DNA of 42,710 nt, taken from positions 1 to 42,710 of the forward strand of contig LSSN01005778.1 of the NCBI GenBank assembly GCA_001970855.1, in the 5' to 3' direction. The DNA comes from Smittium culicis (Eukaryota > Kickxellomycota > Harpellomycetes > Harpellales > Legeriomycetaceae). A model generated the notes under the pieces. That model saw only the letters and a program-made list of their open reading frames with translations. It was not told where the DNA came from and made no database searches. Positions within the stretch are counted from its first letter, which is position 1. Every line of letters begins with the position of its first letter. Of this stretch, positions 10,625 to 23,110 are shown one piece after another. A program made the position numbers and the translations under genes.

Positions 10625-12353
10625 TCAAACGCTTAATAAAGTAACAGATGTTCCAATAACAAAAATAACCACTCCAGAAAATAAGGTAAACCACGAAACA
10701 TATCTATACAGCTGTGCTTTCACAGGCACTTTATCTATATTACTACTGCTGATTAAGAAAGTATCGGCTCTAGATACGCTTGATATTAGTTGAGTGTTTT
10801 CGGTTTGGCTGATGGAATTGAAATTTGAGCTGTTATTTAAAGGAATAGTTGAATACCTTGGATCAGTTACAATTAGGTATATAGCTGCTGGGAACACAAA
10901 TGCTAATAAACTGGCAGAAGCTGTTCCAATTAACTTGTATAAAAGCCCCAGGTCCTTTACTAAAATAGCTACAATCACAGTTATACTAAAACATGTAAAT
11001 GTCAGCATGATTGTAGCTTTGCTATTAATAAAAATAGATTCAATACTATCATTTTTGTATGAAAAATTACTATCTTTAGGATTAAAAGTGGTCTCAATAG
11101 TTGTACTTTGTTCTCTAGAAGAGCTCGCATTATTTGGATTTTCGATAAAGGAGCTTGGAGGAGCGATTTCTTCTTGAGATATATTGAAAACTGGAAGCAA
11201 AATTTCACGCATTGGGTAGAATTGCATTGGGTAAGTGAGGATTATAGATAGCGCCATTAATACCCTAGCCAAATTTATATAGTTATCAGTTTCTGGGAAA
11301 TTATTCAGCACGTTTGGACTAACTTTGTTTCCAAAAATAAGATATCCGATAATAGAAAATGTCAAGTAAATGACAACGCAAACGATAACGGCGAATCTGG
11401 ATGCCTTTCTCCACCCATTTACTATGCTCTTATCGATAGATTGGTAGTTTTGATAAGCCGTCTGAGTACACATAAGAGCAAATGCTATAATTCCGATAGC
11501 CGGTAATGGATTCGATCCAAAAAATTTAAATTCAGGTACAGAACTTGCTAAATTTTTTGAAGCACTGAATATCATTTCGCTTCCAAAATAGACAGGCGCT
11601 CTTATTATAAAAATAATTATTACAAGAGGTACAAATATAATAGAAGCTTCGGAAAATTTGGCTAGCGGTTCAAGAGTTTTGAAGAAAAGAAGGGGAAGAG
11701 CAGTGAATACACCCATAAATAAAACGGTATTGGTCCTATTTACATACTCGGAAATGAAAAGAGGAAGTAATTTTTTGGATATTGGAAGAACGATATCGGT
11801 TGTAATAATCAAGTATGTAATGCAGCTTCCAAATCCATTGAATAAAAGTGCAAAAATAAGAAAATATTTTCCTTTTTCTCCTAAAGTATCTCTAATGTTT
11901 TTACCAAAATCAAAGGAGCCCATTTTATGCCCACTATGAATTAGCGATATTAAAGAAAAATAGCAGATAACCCCAGTTAACACAATTAAAAGAACCCCAA
12001 AGAAAAATCCGGCCTCGTAGATAGCATATGGCAATCCTATTATTCCGGATCCGATCATAGTGTTTAATATGTTGAAGCCGACTGTAAAAATTTAGCGAGT
12101 ATTGAAAATAAATGATTTTAGTTAAAGAGTTAAAGTTTTCTTTTTAGGAATTAAAAATAAATTTAATAGTTAATAGTTAATGGTTAATAAAGAGTTATAT
12201 TTCACCTTGTCTTGGATTTAGACCGCTATTTTGACTTTCTGGTTGCTCATCGTTTTGTTCATCTAAACGAAAATTTTTTTGTTAATGATTAATCGTTTAA
12301 TGCGTTTAACATATAAAAGGGCTCATACTCTGAATCGTATCGTAATGCGACAT
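10625..12353 (-). CDS. SLC38/AVT-type amino-acid transporter (AAAP family)
   Basis: Three exons on the minus strand (12353-12329, 12262-12206, 12081-10625) give 512 residues. The first exon is only 25 bp and the second 57 bp. They are needed because the transmembrane 1 motif NILNTMIGSGIIGLPYA is cut by the 5' border of the big exon, and phases agree. The protein has about eleven hydrophobic segments. Conserved AAAP features include the G-S-G-I-I-G-L-P-Y-A signature, the GFGSCITYLIITTD segment and FALMCTQTAYQNYQSI, which suit the SLC38 and fungal Avt group. Two hydrophilic Ser/Asn-rich loops (around residues 325-375 and 430-470) lie between later helices. Family members move neutral amino acids with protons or sodium, in fungi often across the vacuole membrane. 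Substrate and membrane are inferred. The short N-terminus is Asn/Gln/Glu-rich and cytosolic-looking. Confidence 0.85.
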
Positions 12354-14726
12354 TTTGTTAAATATGCAAAAGGGAATAAAAAAATGAAAAAGGTAATAGT
12401 TTGTTCTTGATGTGGATTCAATGTACTTATATACTAAGCCAGTTGTACCACTGTCAATTTTAACAAACAAAAAAAACGTATCTATGATGAATAATTTTGG
12501 CAATTGTTTAATACATTTCGAGTGAAAATTGCGAAATCAAATTTAAAATTGTTGGCCGCTACTACTCTTCAAGCCTATCGCTGACTAAAAAAAAAAAAAG
12601 CTATTCAAATAACTATTAGTCATATTATAAAAGCTGAAAATCATCCCAATAGAAATAAGATAATTATATCACCTGATTTGATTTTCATAGCTGAAATCTA
12701 CTTTGAATGAATTTTAGTACTCGAACAAGAGTTTGTTTGTGTGAACATTCGCGTATTCCACCATTTTGCATTTAAATTTGCTCATTTTGAGCCATAATAT
12801 GGAATTTCTCCAAATTTACATTGTTGAAAACTCAAAACTATTATTATTATAGATTTAACAATTTTTTTGTTAACTGGTATGAAAAAACTAAATGCATAAT
12901 TTATTTTAAATTGAATCTCAGCTCGATACAATAAGTTAGCCTCGCATAAATTTATCTTTAATAATTTACAAATTTATTTAATAAAACGAACTCAAACTAA
13001 TTTCTGTTTTCTTTTAGCACTGATTAACTTTGCTATGCTACGAATTTTGATGTTTGATTGCTTATTATATAGTATTTGTAGTTGCCCTTTGTTAAAAATA
13101 ATAGCCTACCAAATAGCAAACCCTCCTGGATTCCAATTTAAATCTATAATAAAATGAAACCGTATCCAATGTAGTTGAGGATGGAGTATTAAAAATAATC
13201 TCAGGAGACATTGATGTAAAAAAAACTGTGTAAACTTTATTTTATTAATTTTATATCAAATAGTTGGCAAAAAATAGAATCACTCTTAGTTTATAAGTCG
13301 CATACGTAAAATGGCTTATGCATTGCTAAGCGAGGTAGCCCTTTTTATTATTGATAAAACTTTCTTTTAAAGTGTTGATTTTTTATACTAATAAACCAAA
13401 ACTAAAATATGCTTCTTTTATTTATAAACATTTTTATACCAAACCTTAAATGCAATAAATTTTGTTTTACATGTTCATTCTCTATTTTATTATATTCCTC
13501 TTTTATTTTAGCCTGTCTATATCATGCGAATTTAGCACCAAAATTAATATATAATTTCACTTATGGCTTTATTTACCACTAGTTTTTCTTAGTAATATAA
13601 TAAAACTATTCGGCACATTTATTTCCTCAAACATTCTTGGAATATCTTTGGTCAAATTCTGCTATACTTTTTAAATTATATTATTTCGAATTTTATCACA
13701 AGCTGCTATAACTGTAAGTTTGCATCCTAATTAAGTTGAAAGTACCTTTAATCTCAATAAATTACAAAAAAAAAATTTCTTAACTATATATAAATATTAA
13801 ACAGAAAATTTGAGGTTGAGCATTCCAATTATATTAGAAATTAAACTAAAATCTGAATCTGGTGGTACGATCATTGGTGCTGTTTTAGTTTAAATCAATA
13901 TATAACATTCATAGGTATTGGGAAATGTTAATAAATTTTATTGAAATATTACAATGCATTCATATCATACTCTGCATTTTTTTTTACAACTTTTAACCCT
14001 TTCCCGTCCAACGCCCTTAAAAAACGAATTTATTGATTCGTCCATTAATATGAAAATTTACTATTTGCTGTTTATTTACAAGATACCAATGACTCTTAAA
14101 GCCTCAGAATTAAAGTATTTTAATTGAACTCAGTTAACTATATTTTGTAGATCAAAAATAGTTAACTTTCCGTGAAAGTGTTAAAAAAAACTGACAAAAT
14201 TTACTAGTTGATATAGTAAAAACAGTTATTTGCGTATAAAATTTTATTTAAATGACGGTTATCATTAACTAATAAGACATCATTATCAGTATTTATATAG
14301 AATTTACAATAAATAATTTTCATTGCTTCAATTTTCTTCAAAATTAAATCCAAATAATGTAAACATTTGATCTGGAGAAAAGAAATTTAGAAAAAATCAT
14401 ACTTTATAATCTAAATAAAATTCTTTTCATAGTATTTTTATCACAAGAAATATAAGTATATAGAAAATTAATAAAAAGTTATAATTTTTCAACCTATATC
14501 GCTCTGGCAGTTTTGAGACTCTATAGACTCTATACATTGGTTTATAGTAAAATGAAAGAATTAAAGTCTCTATCTTCTTACTCAAAAGCTTTTATTTTTG
14601 TTATAATGAGGAATTAATTTTAAAATACAATTTTATTAAGATTTTAATAAATTAGTGTATAAATTAAATATAGAAAATCATCTAGATTATACAAGATTTT
14701 GAAAAAGCTATGCATAATATATTGTC

Positions 14727-14747
14727 ATATATATATATATATATATC
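14727..14747. repeat. (AT)n dinucleotide repeat
   Basis: About ten consecutive AT units lie in the gene desert. It is an ordinary microsatellite. Confidence 0.85.
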
Positions 14748-15183
14748 TGTAGTTTTTTCTTATTTTGTTGATACCCTTTGCATCAATACAATTATCTCAA
14801 AGCCATCAAAAATTTATTTTTTCAATTTTATATATTCAAGCTACTTTAATTAGAAGGTTAGAAATAAAAAAGCCTAATTTATTAATGTTTATAAAGTTTT
14901 TTAAAAAAATTCTTTACTCTTTATTCAGTAAATGCGAATACGCTTATAGAAAAGATATTCAGATGAAAATATTTATAATATTAAACACTAGGCTGAGCTG
15001 TACAAATTAATAAATACAATTTTTGTTTATATTTTTCACTTAGTTTAAGTTCGCTTGAATGAGTACTAACTATACGCTATTTTATGATTCTTGTTTTTTT
15101 AGTTAATAGGCTTATTTTATTTTGACTAAGAAAGCCAAAGATTTAAACTTTACTTCCTCGCTTCCTACTGACTCACAAATGGC

Positions 15184-15270
15184 TTTTATTGGCTGTATAT
15201 ACAAACTTCTATAGTCGACAATAGCCAATAAAATTTGAAAATTTTCTATTTTTGTTATTCATCCAATAAT
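15184..15270 (+). promoter_or_regulatory. CCAAT-box palindrome upstream of INTS3
   Basis: TTTTATTGGCT (15184-15194) and AGCCAATAAAA (15223-15233) form a perfect 11-bp inverted repeat with a 28-bp loop, each arm containing one CCAAT box in opposite orientation. A third box (ATCCAATAAT) follows at 15261-15270. They lie about 510-595 bp before the INTS3 start. HAP/NF-Y binding is an inference. Confidence 0.4.
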
Positions 15271-15777
15271 TTCGCGCTATTTGATTGTCAAGCAAATTTG
15301 GTCAATAATAAGTCTTCAAAATATTACTTGGCTTGATTTTTTTTTTCAAACAAAAAAGGTATAAATAATGCAACTTTGTATTAAAAATAAGTTAGCTTTT
15401 TCTCTTACGTATATCTGTATTTAGATAGCTAAAGTAGCTCATATATTTTTTATAACTTTGTACATATCAACCATTTATACTCTTTATTATTTCATTTATT
15501 TAATATTTTTAAGCAGAACCAGATTTCTTGACCCTTTTTTCTGATATTTTAAAATTTCACACTTATATGTCTAATTACCCAACTGCTTCTTATTGACTAA
15601 ATAGAGAATAATAAGTGGAACTCTAATTTGTTTTTTAAAAAAGTAGCTCATAAACAAAGTATATCAATCTTTTTGCTGCATTTGTTGTCTGAATGTACTG
15701 GGTTTGACAAGTTTTTGGTTATTCCTTAAAATCAGTATTTGTGAGCTTTTGGGGTTTTGTTTATTAGCCATTCTTAA

Positions 15778-18700
15778 ATGGATTCTGTACCCACTGTTGA
15801 TGAGGTCAAAAAGCCTGACCTTTTTGACCTACAGCCAATAGATGCTATTGATCCTTGGATGAAGGTACTCCAAATTCTTGCAGCATATTATTAGTATCCA
15901 AGAGCTACTTTACTTTTGACTCTTTCAGAGTCTTATTTTCCCTTTTTTTTTTTAATTATCTATAGTACTAATATTTTATCTAATTGCCTTCACCTTATTA
16001 ATAACCATTAAATTTTTTGTTTTTATTTACAATTTATAGCAACTATTAGATAACTATGAAGAGATTAAAAATATGTTAGAAAAGCCCGAAATGGAGTCTC
16101 ATGTGCTCCTTCAAGAAATGGTTAGCTAAATTTATTATTGCTTTAAACCTTGTGACCCTGAAAATGTGATTTGTATAATAATCTTCAAAGATAAAGTATA
16201 TAATTTACTAAATGCATATCTCCTTTGTGTAGGCATCTTCTAGCATGGAAGGTCATTCAAAGCTTATTGACGGCTTTATCTACGGAATTCTTATCGACGA
16301 AGTCAAACATACTACAGTAAATAGTTATCTTATTTGTCTGACTATAAGTTCATATAGTTGCGATATCCTAAAAATTCACGTTTTTGATTTATTTTTATTA
16401 ATAATGTGTTAGTACTTTAGAGACATGATGTTCATCGTACGAGATGGATTTGTACAAGCAATTGAAAGAATCAGACTGATCTGCACTTATACAAAATTTC
16501 GTCTCATAAAAGATACTACTAGAAAACAGGTATATCTCTCTTTTCACATTTTATTTCTCTGCTCTACAAATTCTCATTTTGTTTATAATGATTTATATTC
16601 TTACAGTTATTTTGGCTACTAAACGAGCTTGTTAAAGTCGATACCCAGGGCTTGCATCAGCTACTGATTCTATTAACAAAACAGATGCGTGGAGGTGATA
16701 TTTCTAGAGCAAACATCCGGTTGTGTCAATATATTTTGGATTTCGCTACTATGAATAAGTAATTAATAACAATACTTGCTTTTTTTCTATAAAATTCTAT
16801 TTAATAATTTTTCATCAATACTTATTACTATCGCTAATATTTCATTTTTATAGAAAATGGGTATACATGTCATCAGATTTAGTTGCTACATTATTCTATG
16901 CCTATAGTAGACTAATCCTGGACCATGGAAAGTTTCCAGATCTAAGAGATCAAGAATGTGATTTTGTTGTATCACTTTTTTCAGAAAGAGTAAGCTCTAA
17001 TCTTTACAACCCCGCCTAAATAAAATATCATCAATTTATAATTTTTTTTTTAATATCTTATTTGATTAAAGTTTTTGGAATGCTGTATGGTCGGAAGAGA
17101 CTCAATTCGAGCCTTACAGGATATTGCCACTTTACCAAAAATAAAACCACTTTGGAAAGCTATCTTTAATGACCCTAAATCAATAAGCCCACAATTTGAT
17201 AATGTTTGGCAAATTCTAAGCGTGCCTACACCTCGATCTTTTCTATCGAATCGTTTAACTTTTGATATGGAATATAAGCTCTTATTTATTGTAGAAAAGG
17301 TAACTCAATTTAATTTAATTTTATTATAATTATAATTCTATTTATATTTTATTAACTTGCAAACATTGCCATTTGTTTTTGTAAATATAGTTAAAAATGA
17401 ACTCATTTCAAAAAAATCTGGCTTGGTTCTCACAGCAATTTCTATCTACTCCAGAATCGGCTTCGATTTTTTGTGACATTATAAGATATATATGTGGAGT
17501 CTTTCACCCCACCAACCAACAACTTGCTTCAGACCTCGTTCCTAGATACGTAGTTCTTGGTGCCTTATTTAGAATGATCAGATCTCCTGTCGCAGCCGCG
17601 AACATTAAACTTTCTCTTATTTATGATTTTATGTTTTTTGACCCTCAAAAAGACAACATTATGAATATTGGTAACATCTTTTTCTGTTTATTTACTAATT
17701 CAATTACAATTCAAAGACCATTTATTTATATTCACACTTCTTTTTTCTTTTTTCTTTTTTCTAGAGCCTTTTATACTTCTAGTTGAGCGATCTTTGGAGA
17801 AATATTCTTATTTATCTGCGACTTTGATTGAGTTTTTGGGATTTGTTGCAGAATCGTACTCTTTAGATTTCACTAAAAATATTAGAAAATCTATTGAATT
17901 AGCTATGTCTACTGCTATCCATAAAGGAGTTCTTGGCTCGTTAAATTACATATATGACTTTCCATTAATTCCATCGTCTGTTAAATCACAGATGCTAATT
18001 TTATTTCCTGGAATGATTGACACTAAAAGGTTAAAAAAAAATCAAGATATCGCCACTCAGCCCAAATTAGACGAATCCAATTCTCAAAATAATAGCTTAA
18101 TACAACATGACAGTGGTGCTAATGTTAGTAATACTGAAGTTCAAAGCATATCCCTAAGTGACATTAGTCACATAACAAAACTTGTTGAAGTGAAATCAAG
18201 CTTAACTGATAACGACTCTCAGTTGAAAATATCCTCATCGACCTTACCAAATAATATCCAAGTAGGCTATAATGAGACTCCTGATTTATCACCAATCCCT
18301 CCTAGAACGATAGAGGACGTACCCAGCTATGACTTGACTTATCCTGAATCAACACCTAAGTTGAATGCTGATATCAAAGGCATTAATTTTTCTGACGATG
18401 ATTATTGTCCTAGCAGCAGTGAAATTACTATCAATGAGGCTACTCCTGAAATATTTTCTGGAAATATTAAATTTGATAAGACTTCCCATGATTTGGAAAC
18501 CTCTAATACTTCAACACCTACTGACCAACAATTCTATAATCCAGGTGATGTAGATAAGCTTGAAAATGATTATTATTTATCTGACGAGAATTGCAACGAA
18601 GATCAAACTTTCAATTATCAATCAGCTGATAATTATGACCTTCAAGAGTTTGAAGATCAAGATAACCAGTCTGGTTTCTCTCTGGACTATGCCAGCGACG

Positions 18701-21411
18701 ATGAAGCTCAGAATGAAGACGGTGAAGAAGAAAATAATTATGCGCTAGTTAAAGAAAAGCTACAAATGAAATCTCTCTGGATATTTGGATCAGTACCTTC
18801 GGATTTATTTAACTTAATAATTGAAGGCGAGGAAGATTCTGCTTTAGAAAAACTAAAGGAAATTTTCCAAATGTACTTAGAATCTGAAGTTTCGCCTTCT
18901 GATTTGGGCCAAATACTAGGATTGATTCTTCAAAATGCTGGACTTGAAGATGTCGAGATGAATCGCGAATTTGAACTAGATAATAATGAAGCTGCAATTG
19001 AACATGACCTTATTTACGAGCTATGCGTATTAGCTTTTAACCAGTGTAAAAATTCTCTTATTGGCTCGCCCAAAGAATACGATGCCAATTTTGAATACAA
19101 AGACTCTTTGGCTAACATTTCTGTTTCTGGAGTGAAAAGTTTAAAACTCATCTATTTTATTTCAAAGGAACTACCGATATTAGGCTATAGATGGCTGATT
19201 TTTATAGTTCTAAAAAATAAAAGACCAGATCTTTATAAATTTTCATCTACAGAACCAACTCTGAATAACTCCGAATTAGATTCTCACTCAAGTTCGGATG
19301 ATCTAAATATTCATTCCGATACAGATACCACAAGCGAATTTAGATCAACCCTAACTTCTGATCTTTCCTTATTCCATGAATCACACGAATTATTGTTTTA
19401 TCAATCACTTTATGAAATATATAAATATTTCCCATCTGAAATCGTCCGAAATTCTAAATTACTATTCACCATCGCAAAATCTATTATGCAACCACAGCTA
19501 CATAAAGTATTATTTTTAATCTCCACATCTAACCTCTCATTGTTTGGAGAAAAACCAAGTTTGGTAATCCCTGACACTATTGACTGGGAATCAAACATTC
19601 AATTATCAGTCTGGCAAATGATCAAGGCTGAAATATCCCTCTCAGGAGATGGCGCCCTCGATTTAATAGATTATTTTATCTCCAATTGGAATATTGATTG
19701 GTCTTTACATTCTGAAAGTGCAAACGGAATTTTCCAAATATTATCTAGCTCACCTCCACATGTATATATTTTGACGGGTTTAATATATACAACTACTTTA
19801 TCTAAACCCAATAGTATTAAAAATGAAACTAACTCTTCTGATGCCCCTTCTTCGCCAGAAAGTAGCATGGGTAATCATGAAGAAAGCCTAAAGTCGTTGA
19901 ATCAATTTAACGAGCCATTTAGCTTGGAATGCATATCCTTCCATAACATGATTCCTTACTCAATATTATCAATATGGGCAAACTCATTTTATGATAAAAT
20001 ATTTGAGTTATTTAAAATTATAGCTAGAGGAAAAGAGGATGTTTACCACCTAAAAGATTCTTCTAAACCTATCATCGATACTTTAGTTGAATTCTTGAAT
20101 ACATGGAGCAGAATTGACGCTAAGTTAAGCGCCAAAATAGGTACTTATTTTTAGAAATTAATTTTTATATTTTATTTTTTTATATTATGCGCTATATTTA
20201 ATATAAATTTATTAAATATAGATGAAATCCGAAATCATATTTTATCGATGCCTCAAACACCCCCAATTACGAAGGCAGATTCTCCTGAAATTGTTCCTAG
20301 CTCTAGTTTTAAAAATGAATCATCTGATGAGATCGATATAAAACCTAACATACAAGAAGTTCAGGATGCATCAACGTTATTCAGTGATACAAACGCTAAA
20401 TACAGCAGTGTTAATAACTATATAGCGCCAAAACCTGAACTCACTGAAAACAATGATGCTGAAAACAATGATGCTGAAAACCCTATTCAGCAAAACACAG
20501 ATAACATTTCCCAAAAGAAATTAGAGCTGTTTGCGATTGGGTCCAATGATCTAAAACCTTTCACAGTCTCCAAAAATAGTGAGAATTACACATCTTATAA
20601 CCAAATCAGCGCAGGAAATTATAAAAATTTTATTGAAAATGGTAGTAGTAATGGTAATGTCGTAGGTAATGCACCAGAAAACTACAATTTTAATGACAGC
20701 TTCCAAATTCAGCAACCTTTACAGCCTCGAATAAAAACTGAAATAAATCCCAATATACCTTTGTCATCGCATTTAACCCTACCTGCTAATACTAGCGAAC
20801 TATTTACTCAAAATGGAAATTTATATGATCACAGCTCTGCCTTAGTTTATTTAAATAATAACGGAATTGTTAATGCTTCAGGAATTAATCAAAGTAGTGT
20901 TTTAAACAAAAACAGGCCAATCTTCCCAAACTCAGCCAGCTCGTCGATCTCCAAGCCTAATTATGATTTTACCATGAACCAAATTAACCCTAACCAAGGT
21001 GGGACTGCTCAAAACTCTTTACTCTATTATCCAAATATTACGCAGTCATCTAACATACAAACACTAATTCCAAACCCTATCCAACCTAGAATACCAATCA
21101 ACATTCAATCAGGAATTCCTAATAACATTCAACTAAATAATAACATGCAGAATCAGCTCGCTGGAACTTTTTTAGCCAATAATAATGTAATTTTTTCCAA
21201 TAACTCGTTAACTCATTTATACCCATCTAATACATCCGATCAAAATGCTATTTTTACCGCTACTCAAAATTTCCCACAGAATAATTCGAATAATTTGAGT
21301 ACTAGCACGAATCCAAATTCGAATCCAAACTCTAGCAATATTCAAACAAACAACCCATTTTTAAACAAAATGTTAAAGCTTAGTAATAATTTAGAACCTG
21401 AAGAAAAATGA
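15778..21411 (+). CDS. INTS3: Integrator complex subunit 3 homolog (INTS3 / SOSS-A)
   Basis: Ten exons: 15778-15864, 16040-16120, 16233-16316, 16413-16529, 16607-16758, 16854-16989, 17072-17299, 17391-17670, 17765-20140 and 20222-21411. All junctions keep frame and use GT...AG, giving 1576 residues. The N-terminal HEAT-like domain (to about residue 470) aligns with animal INTS3: FLECCMVGRDSIRALQ, SPQF, FDMEYKLLF, CDIIRYICGVFHP and the IMNIEPFILLVERS segment. Residues about 480-715 are acidic and Ser-rich, where animal INTS3 also has a disordered acidic linker. A second helical region (about 715-1190) follows, including ELPILGYRWLIF. The last about 390 residues are Asn/Ser/Pro-rich without a domain and have no equivalent of that length in the animal protein (about 1040 residues). 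Known role: Integrator in RNA polymerase II termination and snRNA processing, and the SOSS complex in DNA break repair. Exon 10 could be questioned as a separate gene, but the 81-bp intron is clean. Confidence 0.9.
20446..20475 (+). repeat. 15-bp in-frame tandem duplication in the INTS3 tail
   Basis: GAAAACAATGATGCT occurs twice in a row and begins a third copy, encoding repeated Glu-Asn-Asn-Asp-Ala in the disordered C-terminal tail. It points to recent length change of the tail. Confidence 0.9.
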
Positions 21412-22313
21412 GCAAAGTTATATTTTTTGCTTATGCAACTTATCCACGAATAGCATATGACCATACTATTTTTTCCAACTTACTTTATTAAATATACCTG
21501 ATTTCATAATAGAATTTATTCAATACCACTCGTTTGCTTTTTTTTTAACTATGCTAATCATTTTAAATTATACCCACTCAGATGAGAAATGCTACTCATA
21601 TCAAAAATTGCATTCTTTTTTTTTTTTTTTTGTTATTAAATAATAATTTTGAAAAAAATTCCTTGTGAAACTAAAAAAATCTTATAATATTTTTTTTTTA
21701 CTCATGCTTAATGAAATTTTTAAAAAAGAGAGAAACACTACATAAGAGTATATTCCATTGTTATACACTAAATTCACGTCAACTTTCATCTAAAAAAATT
21801 TTTTTATTACTTATATCTAATATCAATTCTTAAAACGAATAAACGAAATATTCACAATAATAAACAATACCTGGTGTATTAAGTAAACTTTATACCAGCG
21901 GCACGGCCTACTAGCAGTAAAAAAATTGACCTGAAACGATTAATTTTTAGGTCAATTACAATTAATTCGATTACCCAGTAAAAAAAATAGTGAGAAAAAA
22001 AATAACAAAAAAACGGAAATTATCAACGCTTAAAATAACTACACATTGAAGAATAAATTTTCTGACTTCGAATATTATGCAAAGTTTAACAAGCTAGTGA
22101 GTAAAAAAAAAATTGATACTATTTAGGAGTATAGGGACCGGCTTTAACGCAAGTGAAAATATTAAACGTGCGGTTACACAAAGTACGGTCCTAATCGCCG
22201 ATTTTTTTACATCAAATTTGAGTGTTTCGAGTTATTAAACAAATTCGATTATATATTTTTGTTTTTTCAAATAAAGTCATAAGCTAAATTACAAAAATAA
22301 AAAATCCAAAAAA
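21412..22313. other. INTS3 3' region and upstream flank of LINE A
   Basis: No gene is seen. Long T and A runs (for example 21617-21631) follow the INTS3 stop. From about 21860 the composition becomes less uniform and short hairpins appear: AATTGACCT/AGGTCAATT (21924-21932 with 21949-21957) and GGGACCG/CGGTCC (about 22133-22139 with 22184-22189). This could be the 5' region of the LINE that follows. Confidence 0.4.
21924..21957. repeat. 9-bp inverted repeat (hairpin)
   Basis: AATTGACCT and AGGTCAATT are perfect complements separated by 16 bases. It may belong to the LINE A 5' end. Function is unknown. Confidence 0.5.
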
Positions 22314-23110
22314 ATGAACTATTCAGCAAAAAAAAAATACTATCGCGAAATTAAGCGATCCAGAAGTGATATTCGGGTTTTTTATAGCGAAAAGCTTAAA
22401 TCTACCAGCTATTCGAAATCAAGTGAAGCGATTAAAACTAAAAGCACATATTTTAACAAAACAAAAAATGCATTTGAAAATACTATGTACTCAAAAACTG
22501 ACCCCAATTTATACAAAGAAGAGTCACTAAAACACTTAGAGTATGGGGGTGAAAGTCAAAATTTTAATAAGTTCAGCACATTTTGCTCTGATCAAAGAGC
22601 CTGGATAATCTGAATTCTATTCAAAGACGAAAGTCGCTTTGTGGTCGAGGCTATTGGAATTGATTCTAAGCATTTAATAGGAACTTATTACATTATTCAA
22701 TAAGAATTTAGAAATCAAGTAACTTAATAAATCTTCCACAAAGTATCTGATGCAGAAAAATTGGTAAAAAATTACATCTGCAGACAAGGAATAAAAGTTA
22801 AATTTTACCAAACAGTAAAATTTGAATAAGATATCACTATAATCAACGTTCCTAATTATAAGGTTGTGGATATTATTACGGTGATAGATATTATTAAAAG
22901 CCAATTAGAAAATAGCGGCGAAATTAAATATGTAAGCGCCCTAGCCAGAAAATGGACGGAAGAATTTTTACCATACAGTACGAAAAATCTTTTCTCAAAA
23001 AAATCTGTAGACACTGATATACCTAGTTTCTATGTCAATGAGTAGGGAAGGATAATCTCTTATATGTGAAAGTGAAGAGCATGCCTGATAAATTAATCTC
23101 ATTCATTCTC
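22314..23110 (+). pseudogene. LINE A gag-like ORF1 remnant
   Basis: An intact 99-codon start (22314-22613) is rich in Lys and Ser. In shifted frames downstream one reads ITIINVPNYKVVDIITVI, SGEIKYV, then DTDIPSFYVNE and GRIISYM before a Cys. This order (nucleic-acid-binding fold, then IPS...G...C) matches the ORF1 gag-like domain of fungal LINEs and the better-preserved ORF1 of LINE C. At least six stops break the frame. No complete CCHC knuckle could be read. Confidence 0.5.

Larger units (their letters stand above)
12354..15777. other. 3.4-kb AT-rich gene desert upstream of INTS3
   Basis: I see no supported coding segment on either strand. An 81-codon frame at 14765-15010 has no recognisable motif. 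The region holds an (AT)n tract at 14727-14747 and many A/T runs. The part nearest INTS3 carries CCAAT boxes described separately. The low-coordinate end should include the transporter promoter. Confidence 0.5.

Noticed and set aside
14765..15010. 81-codon plus-strand open frame in the gene desert
   Set aside because: Hydrophobic and Lys/Ile/Phe-rich as expected from AT-rich noncoding DNA; no family resemblance.
17668..17764. Upstream ATG extension of the large INTS3 exon
   Set aside because: It lies in the intron 17671-17764; the conserved IMNIEPF segment is restored only by splicing from 17670 to 17765.
20248..21411. Separate gene beginning at ATG 20248
   Set aside because: Frame is open upstream to a good acceptor at 20221, and splicing from 20140 continues the INTS3 frame without a stop.
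22130..22195. tRNA-like fold suggested by GGGACCG...CGGTCC
   Set aside because: No acceptable D-arm, anticodon arm or T-loop consensus (GGTTCGA-type) could be found.
22674..22904. 76-codon minus-strand open frame in LINE A
   Set aside because: It is antisense to the ORF1 remnant, which shows recognisable gag-like pieces on the plus strand.
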